From assembly GCF_000376565.1 (NCBI RefSeq), contig NZ_BARG01000018.1, positions 124,001 through 188,000 of the forward strand: 64,000 nucleotides of DNA. Reading direction: 5' to 3'. This DNA is from Streptomyces hokutonensis (GTDB lineage: Bacteria; Actinomycetota; Actinomycetes; Streptomycetales; Streptomycetaceae). Shown here piece after piece: positions 33,872 to 42,573 of the stretch (position 1 is its first letter; every line of letters begins with the position of its first letter). Made by a program: the position numbers and the translations under genes. The notes below the pieces were generated by a model that had not been told where the DNA came from, made no database searches, and worked only from the letters and a program-made list of their open reading frames with translations.

Positions 33872-34711
33872 ATGGCTACTGGATCGGCAACGGCACGGGG
33901 ACAGGGACAGGCCCGCCGTGCGGCGAACAGCAAGATGGTCGCGGCGGCGGCCCGTGCGGGGTTCGTCGCCCGCGGGGTCATCTACGTACTGATCGGCGTC
34001 CTCTCCCTGCGGATCGCCTTCTCCGGCGGGGGTGAGCAGGCCGACCGGGGTGGCGCGATCGCCGAGATCGCCCAAAAGCCCTTCGGTACCGTGCTGTTGT
34101 GGTTGCTGGGGATCGCTCTGGCCGGGATGTCCCTGTGGCGGCTGTCCGAGGCCGCCTTCGGGCAGGCGGGCCCCGACGGCGACAAACCGGGCAAGAGGGC
34201 GATGGCGGCGGGCCGTTTCGTCTTCTACGGCTTCGTGTCGTACTCCGTGCTCTCCTACGCGGCCGGGGACAAGGGCAGCGGCAGCGGCAGTTCCGACAAG
34301 AACTCCCAGGACGTCACGGCGAAGGCGCTGGACTGGCCCGGCGGGCAGTGGATCGTCGGCATCGCCGGTGCCGCGGTGACCGCTGCCGGCCTGTGGATCG
34401 CCGTCCGGGCGATCCTGCGCAAGTTCGAGAAGCACCTCAAGATGACGGAGATGTCCCCGAAGACCCGTCAAGTCGTCACCTTCCTGGGCGTGTTCGGCGG
34501 CACGGCCCGCGGCATCGTCTTCGCCACCGCGGGAGGCTTCGCCATCACCGCGGCCGTCCAGCACGAGCCGGGCAAGGCCAAGGGCATGGACGACACCCTG
34601 CGAACGTTCGCCGACACCCCGGCGGGCCCCTTGCTGCTGATGGTGATAGCGATCGGCCTCATCGCCTTCGGGGTCTTCTCCTGGGCCAACGCACGCTGGC
34701 GCGACGTCTGA
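33872..34711 (+). CDS. DUF1206 membrane protein
   Basis: A 279-residue protein made of three tandem units, each with two membrane helices, as in DUF1206. The unit starts are AARAGFVARGVIYVLIGVLSL, AAGRFVFYGFVSYSVLSYAA and FGGTARGIVFATAGGFAITAAV; each has an R-G-x-x-[FY] pattern at the helix start. The function is unknown, with frequent induction by osmotic or oxidative stress in streptomycetes. The ATG at 33872 is used; an in-frame ATG at 33839 would add 11 residues. Neither has a strong ribosome-binding site. Confidence 0.8.
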   Translation: MATGSATARGQGQARRAANSKMVAAAARAGFVARGVIYVLIGVLSLRIAFSGGGEQADRGGAIAEIAQKPFGTVLLWLLGIALAGMSLWRLSEAAFGQAGPDGDKPGKRAMAAGRFVFYGFVSYSVLSYAAGDKGSGSGSSDKNSQDVTAKALDWPGGQWIVGIAGAAVTAAGLWIAVRAILRKFEKHLKMTEMSPKTRQVVTFLGVFGGTARGIVFATAGGFAITAAVQHEPGKAKGMDDTLRTFADTPAGPLLLMVIAIGLIAFGVFSWANARWRDV

Positions 34712-34816
34712 ACTGCGGTACTACGCGATACACGCCGCCGACGCGGCGCGTGCAGCCAGGGGCACGCGAATCACCACGCGTCGGACTCGCCAAGGACAGG
34801 TTGGGTCCGGATACGT

Positions 34817-35323
34817 TCAGGCTGCGGGGCTCCGCCTGAGTCCGCTCTGGCCGACAGGGGCAAGGACACTGTGCAGTCCGGCAAGCCCCGTGACCAGTGT
34901 GAGGCGGTCGTCCAGGGGCATCGCTTCGATGGCCGAGGTCAGCTTCCCTTCGCGCTCGGCGCGAATCTGCTGCAAGTGGCGTCTGCCGGCGGTTGTCAGA
35001 CGCAGAGTCACCTCACGTCCGCTGTCGGGGCTGGGCAGGCGCTCGATGAATCCGGCCGCCTGAAGGCGGTCGCAGAGCCGGCTGACGGAGGGCGGGGCGG
35101 CGCGCAGGAGTTCGCCGAGCGCCCGCATACGTATGCCGTCGTTGCGGTCCACCAGGCACATCAGGCGTAGCTGGGAGCTGGAGACCGAGCCCGTGGTGAC
35201 GGTGTCGCGTGCGTGCTCCCAGAGCAGGTCGAGCATTTCGACGACATCGCTCGCCGAGAGAATCGCGTCCCGTGCGAGCCGGTGGGTGTCGGAGTTGCCG
35301 GCTCTCGGGAACCGGCCGATCAC
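34817..35323 (-). CDS. MarR family transcriptional regulator
   Basis: A 168-residue MarR-type winged-helix regulator. The DNA-binding part is around residues 55-120 (IRMRALGELLRAAPPSVSRLCDRLQAAGFIERLPSPDSGREVTLRLTTAGRRHL in pieces), flanked by dimerisation helices. The GTG at 35323 has GAGGTA upstream; the frame stays open to 35428 but without a better start. It is convergent with the DUF1206 gene across about 100 bases. The ligand and targets are unknown. Confidence 0.83.
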   Translation of the reverse strand: MIGRFPRAGNSDTHRLARDAILSASDVVEMLDLLWEHARDTVTTGSVSSSQLRLMCLVDRNDGIRMRALGELLRAAPPSVSRLCDRLQAAGFIERLPSPDSGREVTLRLTTAGRRHLQQIRAEREGKLTSAIEAMPLDDRLTLVTGLAGLHSVLAPVGQSGLRRSPAA

Positions 35324-35595
35324 CGTACCTCGACGGTCCGAGTACAAACAGTTCTTCGCAGAGCTCAAGGCCGGGGGCAGCCCTCGTGCCCCGGGCCGAA
35401 AGGCTCCGGGACAGCTCAGTGTCGGCATCCGTCGAGAACTCAGGGAGGTAGCAGACCATGATCACCAAGAGGAGGGCCTACGGTCATGCTGCGACGAGCC
35501 CTGCTCTGGGCGGTGTGCACGTGATGTGCACGGCGTCTCGTCGCGTGGAACGCTGGCACAGGTCAGAGGCCGTTTTCGGCAGTCTCGTCACTGTC
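35324..35595. other. Non-coding stretch before rnpB-tail copy 2
   Basis: Contains the MarR promoter region and about 170 bases with no credible gene. Short open frames here lack codon bias. The stretch may be the worn edge of an inserted element. Confidence 0.35.
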
Positions 35596-35640
35596 CCCGG
35601 CGTACGGCCCGGCTCGTCTGCTGGCGGGGTTCTGACCTGG
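35596..35640 (+). repeat. rnpB 3'-end repeat, copy 2
   Basis: Forty-two of 45 bases match 14499-14543, which covers the last 28 bases of rnpB and the start of its terminator. The core CCCGGCGTACGGCCCGGCTC and the following GTCTG are identical. The rest of rnpB is absent. The match ends abruptly at CTGG. Confidence 0.8.
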
Positions 35641-35855
35641 ATGTGTGGATCCGGCCGCTCTGAATGCCCAGGCCGAGACGGAGCGTCGGGAAGAACAGCG
35701 TCACACTGCGGCGCACGCGGAAACCCTGTGGTTCACGGGGCTGTTGGTGCTGGAAGGGCCGCTGTGCCGCAATGGACTGTTCCGCTGCGCACAACCTTCT
35801 GGAGAGCCGCCGGTCTGAAAGGACACACACCTGCGCGAGCTACTGGGGGGTAGTC
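35641..35855. other. Decayed coding sequence after rnpB-tail copy 2
   Basis: One plus-strand frame from about 35661 to a stop near 35818 reads as plausible protein (NAQAETERREEQRHTAAHAE, then TLWFTGLLVLEGPLC), with no start codon or recognisable family. It may be the remnant of an element gene. The opening DLDVWIRPL just before it resembles the DFDLDVWVRPL-type opening of the DUF2637 protein, but the likeness is short. Confidence 0.35.
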
Positions 35856-36395
35856 ATGCGACGGATAGGTATTGCGCTGGCCGCGACAATGCTGGCGGGC
35901 GGCGGGCTGTTGGCCGGCACGGTTCCGGCGGTGGCCGCGCCGACGGCCGTGGACTGTGCCGTGACGTGGGGAAGCCTGGACAAGTCCGGTGACTCCGTTG
36001 CCTCCAGGCGACTGGCCGACGTAAGGGCCGGACAGCACGAGTGCTTCGACCGTCTGGTCTTCGACGCCCAGGGCACGGCGGCCGGCCCGATCGGCTACAC
36101 GGTCCGCTACGTCGACGTACTGCACCAGGACCCGAGCGACGTCGTGGTTCCGATCAAGGGCGGAGCCATTCTGGAGATCTCGCTGTTCTCCTCGCGCTAC
36201 GACCCGGCGACCGGACAGCCCTACCCGCCGCTTCCGTCCGTCGACGTCACCGGGTACCGGACCTTCCGGGAGTTCAAGGTCACAGGCGGCTCCGAGGGAT
36301 ACACCCAGGCCGGACTGGGCGTCCGCGCCCGGCTGCCGTTCCGGGTCTTCCAGACGGCCAACCATCTCGTGGTGGACGTGGCTCACACCTGGTGA
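35856..36395 (+). CDS. Secreted AMIN-like domain protein
   Basis: A 179-residue exported protein with a Sec signal (RRIGIALAATMLAGGGLLAGTVPAVAAP, cleavage near residue 28). The mature part is beta-rich: GQHECFDRLVFDAQGTAAG, GYTVRYVDVLHQDPS, then YRTFREFKVTGG and FRVFQTANHLVVDVAHTW. This matches AMIN-like domains of actinobacterial exported proteins, which may bind cell-wall glycan. Two cysteines (in VDCAVTW and HECFDR) could form a disulphide. The ATG at 35856 has GGGGGG upstream. It is the only intact gene between rnpB-tail copies 2 and 3. Confidence 0.78.
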   Translation: MRRIGIALAATMLAGGGLLAGTVPAVAAPTAVDCAVTWGSLDKSGDSVASRRLADVRAGQHECFDRLVFDAQGTAAGPIGYTVRYVDVLHQDPSDVVVPIKGGAILEISLFSSRYDPATGQPYPPLPSVDVTGYRTFREFKVTGGSEGYTQAGLGVRARLPFRVFQTANHLVVDVAHTW

Positions 36396-36399
36396 CCCC

Positions 36400-36462
36400 G
36401 TACGGCCCGACTCGTCCGTCAACAGGGCTCCGACCTGGCCTTATGGGCCGGGTCGGAGCCCT
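36400..36462 (+). repeat. rnpB 3'-end/terminator repeat, copy 3
   Basis: GTACGGCCCGACTCGTC matches the rnpB 3' end with one change, and CTGGCCTTATGGGCCGG (36435-36451) is identical to the loop region of the rnpB terminator. This copy preserves the terminator better than copy 2. Confidence 0.7.
36424..36462. terminator. Intrinsic terminator (rnpB-like)
   Basis: A perfect 12-bp stem, AGGGCTCCGACC (36424-36435) with GGTCGGAGCCCT (36451-36462). It lies between the convergent AMIN-like gene and rfbB, and can serve both. Confidence 0.8.
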
Positions 36463-36480
36463 GCACGCGTTGTGTGCCGG

Positions 36481-37491
36481 TTACAGCGCGGCGCGTTCCT
36501 TCAGCGGTTCCCACCAGGCGCGGTTGTCGCGGTACCACTGCACCGTCTCCGCGAGGCCCTGCTCGAAGGCCTTGCGGGGCTCGTAGCTGAGCTCCTCGCG
36601 GATCTTCGTGCAGTCCACCGAGTAGCGGCGGTCGTGGCCCTTGCGGTCGGTGACGTACTCGACGCTGGTCTCCCAGTCGGTGCCGCAGGCCTCGAGGAGG
36701 AGGCCGGTGAGCTCCTTGTTGCTGAGCTCGGTGCCGCCGCCGATGTTGTAGACCTCGCCGGCCCGGCCCTTGGTGCGCACGAGTTCGATGCCCTGGACGT
36801 GGTCGTCGATGTGCAGCCAGTCGCGGACATTGCCGCCGTCGCCGTACAGCGGGACCTTCTTGCCGTCGAGGAGGTTGGTCACGAAGAGCGGGATGACCTT
36901 CTCGGGGAAGTGGTGGTGCCCGTAGTTGTTCGAGCAGCGGGTCACGCGGACGTCCAGGCCGTGGGTGCGGTGGTAGGACAGCGCGATCAGGTCGCTGGAC
37001 GCCTTCGCCGAGGAGTACGGCGAGTTGGGCTGCAACGGGTGCGTCTCGGGCCAGGAGCCCTCGTCGATGGAGCCGTAGACCTCGTCGGTGGAGATGTGCA
37101 CGAAGGTCTTGATGCCCGCGCGGTGGGCCGCGTCGACGAGGGTGTGGGTGCCGACCACGTTGGTGCGCACGAACTCCGCGCCGCCGTCGATGGAGCGGTC
37201 CACATGCGACTCGGCGGCGAAGTGCACCACCTGGTCGTGCTCGGCCAGCAGCTTGTCGACCAGCGCGGGGTCGCAGATGTCGCCCTGCACGAAGGCGAAG
37301 CCGGGGTGCTCGCGCACCTCGTCGAGGTTGGCCGGGTTGCCCGCGTACGTCAGCTTGTCCAGGACGGTGATCGCGACGTCACCGGGGCCCTGGGGGCCGA
37401 GCAGCGTACGGACGTAGTGCGAGCCGATGAAGCCGGCGCCGCCGGTCACCAGGATCCGGGTGGAGGGGGCCGGAGCCGAAGGGGAGGTCAT
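36481..37491 (-). CDS. rfbB: dTDP-glucose 4,6-dehydratase
   Basis: A 336-residue extended SDR that converts dTDP-glucose to dTDP-4-keto-6-deoxyglucose. The NAD motif is VTGGAGFIGS (15-24), the catalytic acid pair is in HISTDEVYG and the Tyr/Lys in PYSSAKASSD. The substrate loop NNYGHHHFPEKVIP is intact, and the C terminus follows the RmlB pattern. The ATG overlaps the rfbA stop by four bases, so the two are coupled. With rfbA it supplies activated deoxysugar for cell-wall glycan, glycolipid or a natural product; rfbC and rfbD are not in the window. Confidence 0.95.
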   Translation of the reverse strand: MTSPSAPAPSTRILVTGGAGFIGSHYVRTLLGPQGPGDVAITVLDKLTYAGNPANLDEVREHPGFAFVQGDICDPALVDKLLAEHDQVVHFAAESHVDRSIDGGAEFVRTNVVGTHTLVDAAHRAGIKTFVHISTDEVYGSIDEGSWPETHPLQPNSPYSSAKASSDLIALSYHRTHGLDVRVTRCSNNYGHHHFPEKVIPLFVTNLLDGKKVPLYGDGGNVRDWLHIDDHVQGIELVRTKGRAGEVYNIGGGTELSNKELTGLLLEACGTDWETSVEYVTDRKGHDRRYSVDCTKIREELSYEPRKAFEQGLAETVQWYRDNRAWWEPLKERAAL

Positions 37492-38555
37492 GAAGAGATC
37501 TGTACCTTGCTGTGGTCGCCGAGAACAAGACGGTGGGCCGCGGGGTTGCGGGGCGCGGGAGTGACCTGGACGTTGCGGCCGATGAGGGACACCTCGACCC
37601 GCCGTACGCCGGTGATGGAGGAGTCGCGCAGGACGATGGAGTACTCGACCTCGCTGTCGTCGATCCGGCAGCCCTCGGAGACCGAGGTGAACGGGCCGAT
37701 GTACGAGTCGCTGATCACCGAACCGGGGCCGATGACGGCCGGGCCGACGATGCGCGACCCCCGGACCTCGGCGCCGGCCTCGATCCGTACCCGGCCGATG
37801 ATCTCGCTGGACTCGTCGACGGTGCCCTCGATGCGGGGCTCGACCGTCTCCAGCACGGAGCGGTTGACCTCCAGCATGTCGGCGACGTTCCCGGTGTCCT
37901 TCCAGTAGCCGGAGATGGTCGTCGAGCGCACGTCCTTGCGCTGGTCGATCAGCCACTGGATGGCGTGGGTGATCTCCAGCTCGCCGCGCCAGGAGGGCTC
38001 GATGGACCGGACGGCCTCGTGGATCGCCGGGGTGAAGAGATACACGCCCACCAGGGCGAGATCGCTCTTGGGCTCCTTCGGCTTCTCCTCCAGGCCCTTG
38101 ACGCGGCCGTTCTCGTCGAGCTCGGCGACACCGAACGACGTCGGGTTGGGCACCTTGGTCAGCAGGATCTGCGCGTCGGGGTGCTCGGTGCGGAACTCGT
38201 CGACGAGGCCGGTGATGCCGCCCACGATGAAGTTGTCGCCGAGGTACATGACGAAGTCGTCGTCACCGAGGAACTCGCTCGCGATGAGCACCGCGTGCGC
38301 CAGGCCGAGCGGCTTGTCCTGCGTGATGTACGTGACATCGATCCCGAGCTTCGAGCCGTCGCCGACGGCTTCCCGGATCTCCTCGGCGGTGTCGCCGACG
38401 ATGATCCCGACATCCGTGATCCCGGCGTCGGCGATGGCCTCGAGACCGTAGAAGAGCACGGGTTTGTTGGCGACGGGCACCAGCTGCTTGGCCGATGTGT
38501 GGGTTATGGGGCGCAGGCGTGTGCCCGAGCCACCGGAGAGAACGAGAGCCTTCAT
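37488..38555 (-). CDS. rfbA: Glucose-1-phosphate thymidylyltransferase, long form
   Basis: A 355-residue nucleotidyltransferase that makes dTDP-glucose from glucose 1-phosphate and dTTP. The N-terminal signature is LSGGSGTRLRPIT, followed by SAKQLVPVANKP and the GDNFIVGG metal/sugar site. Compared with the 290-residue RmlA type it carries a C-terminal left-handed beta-helix (about 250-340, with IIGRVRIEAGAEVRGSRIVG repeats), as in StrD-type enzymes of streptomycetes. The ATG at 38555 starts the two-gene rfbA-rfbB operon, divergent from the glycosyltransferase. Confidence 0.95.
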   Translation of the reverse strand: MKALVLSGGSGTRLRPITHTSAKQLVPVANKPVLFYGLEAIADAGITDVGIIVGDTAEEIREAVGDGSKLGIDVTYITQDKPLGLAHAVLIASEFLGDDDFVMYLGDNFIVGGITGLVDEFRTEHPDAQILLTKVPNPTSFGVAELDENGRVKGLEEKPKEPKSDLALVGVYLFTPAIHEAVRSIEPSWRGELEITHAIQWLIDQRKDVRSTTISGYWKDTGNVADMLEVNRSVLETVEPRIEGTVDESSEIIGRVRIEAGAEVRGSRIVGPAVIGPGSVISDSYIGPFTSVSEGCRIDDSEVEYSIVLRDSSITGVRRVEVSLIGRNVQVTPAPRNPAAHRLVLGDHSKVQISS

Positions 38556-38778
38556 GCGCGGAATCCTAACGGGGGCTCTGTCAAGCGACACTCCGGCCGG
38601 TCCACCACAGTTCGCAAAACCGTTCCATGGGCTTTGTGATCCGTTTGTATCCTGGTCCGTCACTTGCTGTGACTGCGGTGGGCCCGTCACCCGCTAGCCT
38701 TAATCGAACGTCTACCGAGCGGCGGCGTACGCCGGGTCCTGACGAATGATCCCCAGCAGCTGAGGCGGAAGAAGACAC

Positions 38779-40788
38779 ATGCCCATCAAGGTGAGCGTGG
38801 TGATCCCGGTCTACAACCCGGGCAAGTACATCGAAGACTGCATCGCCTCTCTTCTGCGTCAGAGCCTGCCGGACGACGAGTACGAAGCGATCTTCGTCAA
38901 CGACGGTTCCACCGACGGCACTCCCGAGCGTCTGGACCGGCTCGCCGCCGAGCACGCGCACATGCATGTCATCCACCAGGAAGCATCCGGCTGGTCCGGC
39001 AAGCCCCGCAATACGGGTATCGCGGCTGCGAAGGGTGAATTCATCCAGTTCGTGGACAACGACGACTGGCTGGGCGACGAAGCTCTCGAACGTATGTACA
39101 ACTACGGTGTGGAGAACAACGCCGACGTCGTCGTGGGCAAGATGGTCGGCAAGGGCCGTGGCGTCCCCCGCGAGCTGTTCCGCAAGAACCGCCCGCGGGC
39201 CAATGTCGGCAACGCTCCACTGATCGACAGCCTCACCCCGCACAAGATGTTCCGCAAGGAATTCCTCGACCGGCACAATCTCCGTTACATGGAGGGACGC
39301 CGACGTCTTGAGGACCACGTCTTCGTCGCCGAGGCGTACCTGCGGGCCGAGAACGTCGCGGTGCTCAGCGACTACCGGTGCTACTACCACATCAAGCGTG
39401 AGGACGCGTCCAACGCGGGCTTCCAGCGCTTCGACCCGGTCGGTTACTTCAAGAACCTGCGTGAGGCCCTCGACGTCGTCGAGAAGCTCACCGAGCCCGG
39501 CCCGCTGCGCGACAAACTGTTCCGGCGCTGGCTGCGCAACGAGATGGTCGAGCGCATGCGCGGACAGCGCCTGCTGAAGCTGCCGGAGGACTACCGGCAG
39601 GAGCTGTTCGACGAGATCCACAAGGTGGTGGTCGAGCGCTTCGGACCTGGTGTCGCGGCCGGCCTGCAGCCCACGCAGCAGATCGTCGCGGGACTGATCG
39701 CGGCCGACCGGCTGGCCGACGTCGAGGAGTTCGCCCGGTGGGAGTCGGGTATCAAGCCCTCCGCTGTTCTTGACGAACTCGGCTGGGAGGACGGCAGGCT
39801 GACGATCGGTTTCACCGCCGAGTACAGGTCGGGCGGCGCGCCCGTCACCTTCCGTGCCGATGGCGAGAAGGACCTGCTCGTTCCGCCGTTGCGGCAGACC
39901 AGCCTGGACGCCATCGCCCTGCTCGGTGCGAACACCGCCGCTCCGCTGGCCAGGTCGAAGGTGGACCTCGTCCTGCGTGAGCGTTCGACGGCCGCGGAGT
40001 TCTTCCAGCCCGTCGATCTCACCCGGGAGAAGGTCGCCGTGGAGGGGCAGGAGGGATACTTCCGCCAGGTGCTGCGTGCCGTCTCGCGGGTGGACCCGCT
40101 GTCGGCGGCGAACGGCGCGGGACTGGACGCCGGTATCTGGGACGTCGTCATCCGCATCAGCTCCTGCGGGTGGTCCAAGGAGGCCCGCCTCGGTTCCGTC
40201 CGCAGCGAGGAGGCGGGGCGCGGGCGCGGCGGTGCCGTTGTCGGTTCCCCGGCCCACCTGGTGCTGCCGTACTGGACCGACCCGCAGGGCAACCTGTCAC
40301 TCGACGTCGACCAGCGGACCGACCGGCTGCCGTACGAGTTCGCCCATCTCGCCTCCGCCGACGTCACCGTGACGACGGACCCGGGCCGGCTCGTCGTCGT
40401 CCTGCCGTTCCACGTCCAGGGCGAGAGCGAGGCGGCCCTGAAGCTGACGAACGTCGCGAGCGGTCGTGCGGTCGCCCTCACCGCCACGCTGACCGCCCGC
40501 GTGACCGGCGACGCCGACCTGAGTGCCGACCTCCCGGTCGACGAGTTGACGGACGGCCAGTGGCGACTGGAACTGACTCCGCCCTCGACCGGGGCCGGCA
40601 GTCCGGTGGCCCTCCCGCTGGCCCTCGATGTCTCCGCGAGCGGAGATGTCGTCGTCAGACGTCTCGCTGCCGCCGCGGCCGATCTGGCGGCGAAGGATCC
40701 GGGACGCCGCAGGCCGGCCCCCCGCCCCGCGGCCTCGACGATCTTGCGCCGCGCCGCGGGCAAGGTCCGTCGGGCTCTGAAGAAGTAG
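38779..40788 (+). CDS. GT2 glycosyltransferase with C-terminal beta-sandwich region
   Basis: A 669-residue protein. The N-terminal 300 residues are a GT-A domain: VSVVIPVYN (5-13), NDGSTDGT (41-48), and a DND metal motif at 93-95 with an acceptor-side RRLEDHVFV. The remaining 350 residues are beta-rich and repetitive (LTIGFTAEYRSGG, RQVLRAVSRVDP, WDVVIRISSCGW), as in transferases for poly(glycerol/sugar) wall polymers. It probably elongates a wall glycan or teichoic-like polymer at the inner membrane face. There are no membrane helices; the C terminus is basic (ILRRAAGKVRRALKK) and could bind membrane. It starts at ATG with a GGCGGAAGAAG ribosome-binding site. Confidence 0.85.
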   Translation: MPIKVSVVIPVYNPGKYIEDCIASLLRQSLPDDEYEAIFVNDGSTDGTPERLDRLAAEHAHMHVIHQEASGWSGKPRNTGIAAAKGEFIQFVDNDDWLGDEALERMYNYGVENNADVVVGKMVGKGRGVPRELFRKNRPRANVGNAPLIDSLTPHKMFRKEFLDRHNLRYMEGRRRLEDHVFVAEAYLRAENVAVLSDYRCYYHIKREDASNAGFQRFDPVGYFKNLREALDVVEKLTEPGPLRDKLFRRWLRNEMVERMRGQRLLKLPEDYRQELFDEIHKVVVERFGPGVAAGLQPTQQIVAGLIAADRLADVEEFARWESGIKPSAVLDELGWEDGRLTIGFTAEYRSGGAPVTFRADGEKDLLVPPLRQTSLDAIALLGANTAAPLARSKVDLVLRERSTAAEFFQPVDLTREKVAVEGQEGYFRQVLRAVSRVDPLSAANGAGLDAGIWDVVIRISSCGWSKEARLGSVRSEEAGRGRGGAVVGSPAHLVLPYWTDPQGNLSLDVDQRTDRLPYEFAHLASADVTVTTDPGRLVVVLPFHVQGESEAALKLTNVASGRAVALTATLTARVTGDADLSADLPVDELTDGQWRLELTPPSTGAGSPVALPLALDVSASGDVVVRRLAAAAADLAAKDPGRRRPAPRPAASTILRRAAGKVRRALKK

Positions 40789-40828
40789 CGGGACCGACCG
40801 GGGCACCCCGCGCGGCGTCCGGAGGCCG

Positions 40829-42541
40829 CTACGGCTTCGGTACCTGAATGTCCGTACTGCTCAGCGTCTGCGGCCTGTCCGTGAAGACCCTCAGCCGCAC
40901 CCGCAGGTGGGCCCGATCCGGCAGGGAGTAGCGTCCCGTGCTGGGCACCAGGACGTAACGCGCCGACTGGTGCGGGCGCAGCACGGCAGGGCCCTCGCGC
41001 ACGGTCCAGTACGAGGAGGTGCTCTCGCCGGTGCTGGAGGCGAAGTGCGGAGTCAGCGCGGTGTCACCGGAGTTGGTCGCCCGCACGGTGAGCTCGTGGA
41101 TCCCGCCGCTGTCGCCCCGTACGCCACTGACGGTCAGCCGGATCGGTGGCCCGCTCGCGGCGGCGACGGCCACGCACACGGCGGCCGGCGCCAGCACCGC
41201 CGCCGCCGTCATCGCGCTGACGGCCCGCCGCCGGCCGAACGGCAGCCGGGGCTGCCAGGCCGAGGCGAAGTCGGAACCGGTGGCGGTGGCCGCGGCGGCG
41301 ACCCACAACGGGGTCATCATCAAGTAGTAGCCGTCCTGCGACCGCGTGGCCAGGTAGAACGCGCACCAGGGCAGTACGACGGCGGCCGGGCCCAACCGCC
41401 GTACGAAGAGGGCGAACAGCACGAGCAGTCCGGCGGCCAGCAGCATGCTGGCGTACGAGTAGAAGTCCAGGCGGCTGCTGCCGTCGGTGAAGTAGTAGGA
41501 CAGGCCCATGATGCCCTGGCCGTGGGGTACTCCGTGCTGGGTGAACGGCAGGGCCAGGCCGGTGATCCAGGCCCGGGGGCTCTGCGCGATGAAGTAGGCG
41601 TTGGCGGCCAGGGCCACGACCGCGGCGATCGCGGTGAACCGTGCGACCACGCCGAGCGCCGCCCGCGCCGGGAGCTCACCGCGCCGTACCGCGTAGACCC
41701 CGACGAGCAGGAACGGCGTGAGGAACCAGGGCAGTTGGTGGGTCGCACACGCGGCCCCGAGGAGCCCCGCGCGCACGATGTCCGAGCGGTGAAGTCGTCC
41801 CCCGGCGCCGATCGAGGGCCAGTTGATCACCACCGGGATGAGCAGGACGAGCGCCGTGATCGCCGGGTAGCCCATGGCCGCGTACCCCTTGAGCATGGGG
41901 AAGCCCAGGCAGACCGCCGTAGCCGCCGACCGCCACGGCGTCGGCAGCAGTACCCACAACGTCGCCGCGCCGACGATCAGCAGGACTGTCGGGACGAACG
42001 TGATCGCCTTGGCACCGATCAACGCGTACACGGGAGCGTTCAGCAGCACCGCCAGCGGCGGATACGCGAAGGAGTAGTCCGCGCCGCCCGACATCGTCTT
42101 CGTGACACCGACGTGGCTGCGCTGGAACACCCACGGCCACTCGTGCCCGTACACCGCGTGGCCGTGCACCAACTCGTGCGTGGCCTGCGTCATCAGCACC
42201 GTCTCGTCGTTCATCGCGCTGCCGAGGGCGTACGAGCACATGGTCAGCACGATGCCCAGGAGCAGCACCCCCGCGTCGACCAGTACGAGAGCGCGGCGGT
42301 TGCGCACCGCGAGGGCCAGGACGCCCAGGATCAGGATCCCGGCGTATCCGAGCATGATCACTCCGCCGACCTTGGGCCGGGAGGCGATCGCCGTCGACCA
42401 TTCGCCGCGTGTGCCGATGAACAGGCTGATGACGGCGAGCAGGGTGATCGCGCGGTGCAGCGGCGCAGGGCTCGCCGACTGCGACGGACTCGGGTGGATC
42501 AGCGGGGCGTGGGTGGCGATACCGCCGACCGTCTTGCTCAT
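40829..42541 (-). CDS. Polytopic membrane protein, GT87/PMT-like
   Basis: A 570-residue protein with about 11-12 membrane helices over residues 30-430. A periplasmic acidic loop follows the third helix (SAMNDETVLMTQATHELVHGHAVYGHEWPW), as in membrane glycosyltransferases that use lipid-linked sugars. A C-terminal soluble beta domain of about 120 residues (TVSGVRGDSGGIHELTVRAT, ALTPHFASSTGES) is probably outside the membrane. The ATG at 42541 is preferred to a GTG at 42550 because GAGGTG lies eight bases before it. Neighbouring genes point to wall-polymer work. It is convergent with the GT2 gene. Confidence 0.75.
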   Translation of the reverse strand: MSKTVGGIATHAPLIHPSPSQSASPAPLHRAITLLAVISLFIGTRGEWSTAIASRPKVGGVIMLGYAGILILGVLALAVRNRRALVLVDAGVLLLGIVLTMCSYALGSAMNDETVLMTQATHELVHGHAVYGHEWPWVFQRSHVGVTKTMSGGADYSFAYPPLAVLLNAPVYALIGAKAITFVPTVLLIVGAATLWVLLPTPWRSAATAVCLGFPMLKGYAAMGYPAITALVLLIPVVINWPSIGAGGRLHRSDIVRAGLLGAACATHQLPWFLTPFLLVGVYAVRRGELPARAALGVVARFTAIAAVVALAANAYFIAQSPRAWITGLALPFTQHGVPHGQGIMGLSYYFTDGSSRLDFYSYASMLLAAGLLVLFALFVRRLGPAAVVLPWCAFYLATRSQDGYYLMMTPLWVAAAATATGSDFASAWQPRLPFGRRRAVSAMTAAAVLAPAAVCVAVAAASGPPIRLTVSGVRGDSGGIHELTVRATNSGDTALTPHFASSTGESTSSYWTVREGPAVLRPHQSARYVLVPSTGRYSLPDRAHLRVRLRVFTDRPQTLSSTDIQVPKP

Positions 42542-42573
42542 GTGGGGCACACCTCAAGCAGTGCAGATCGTGG

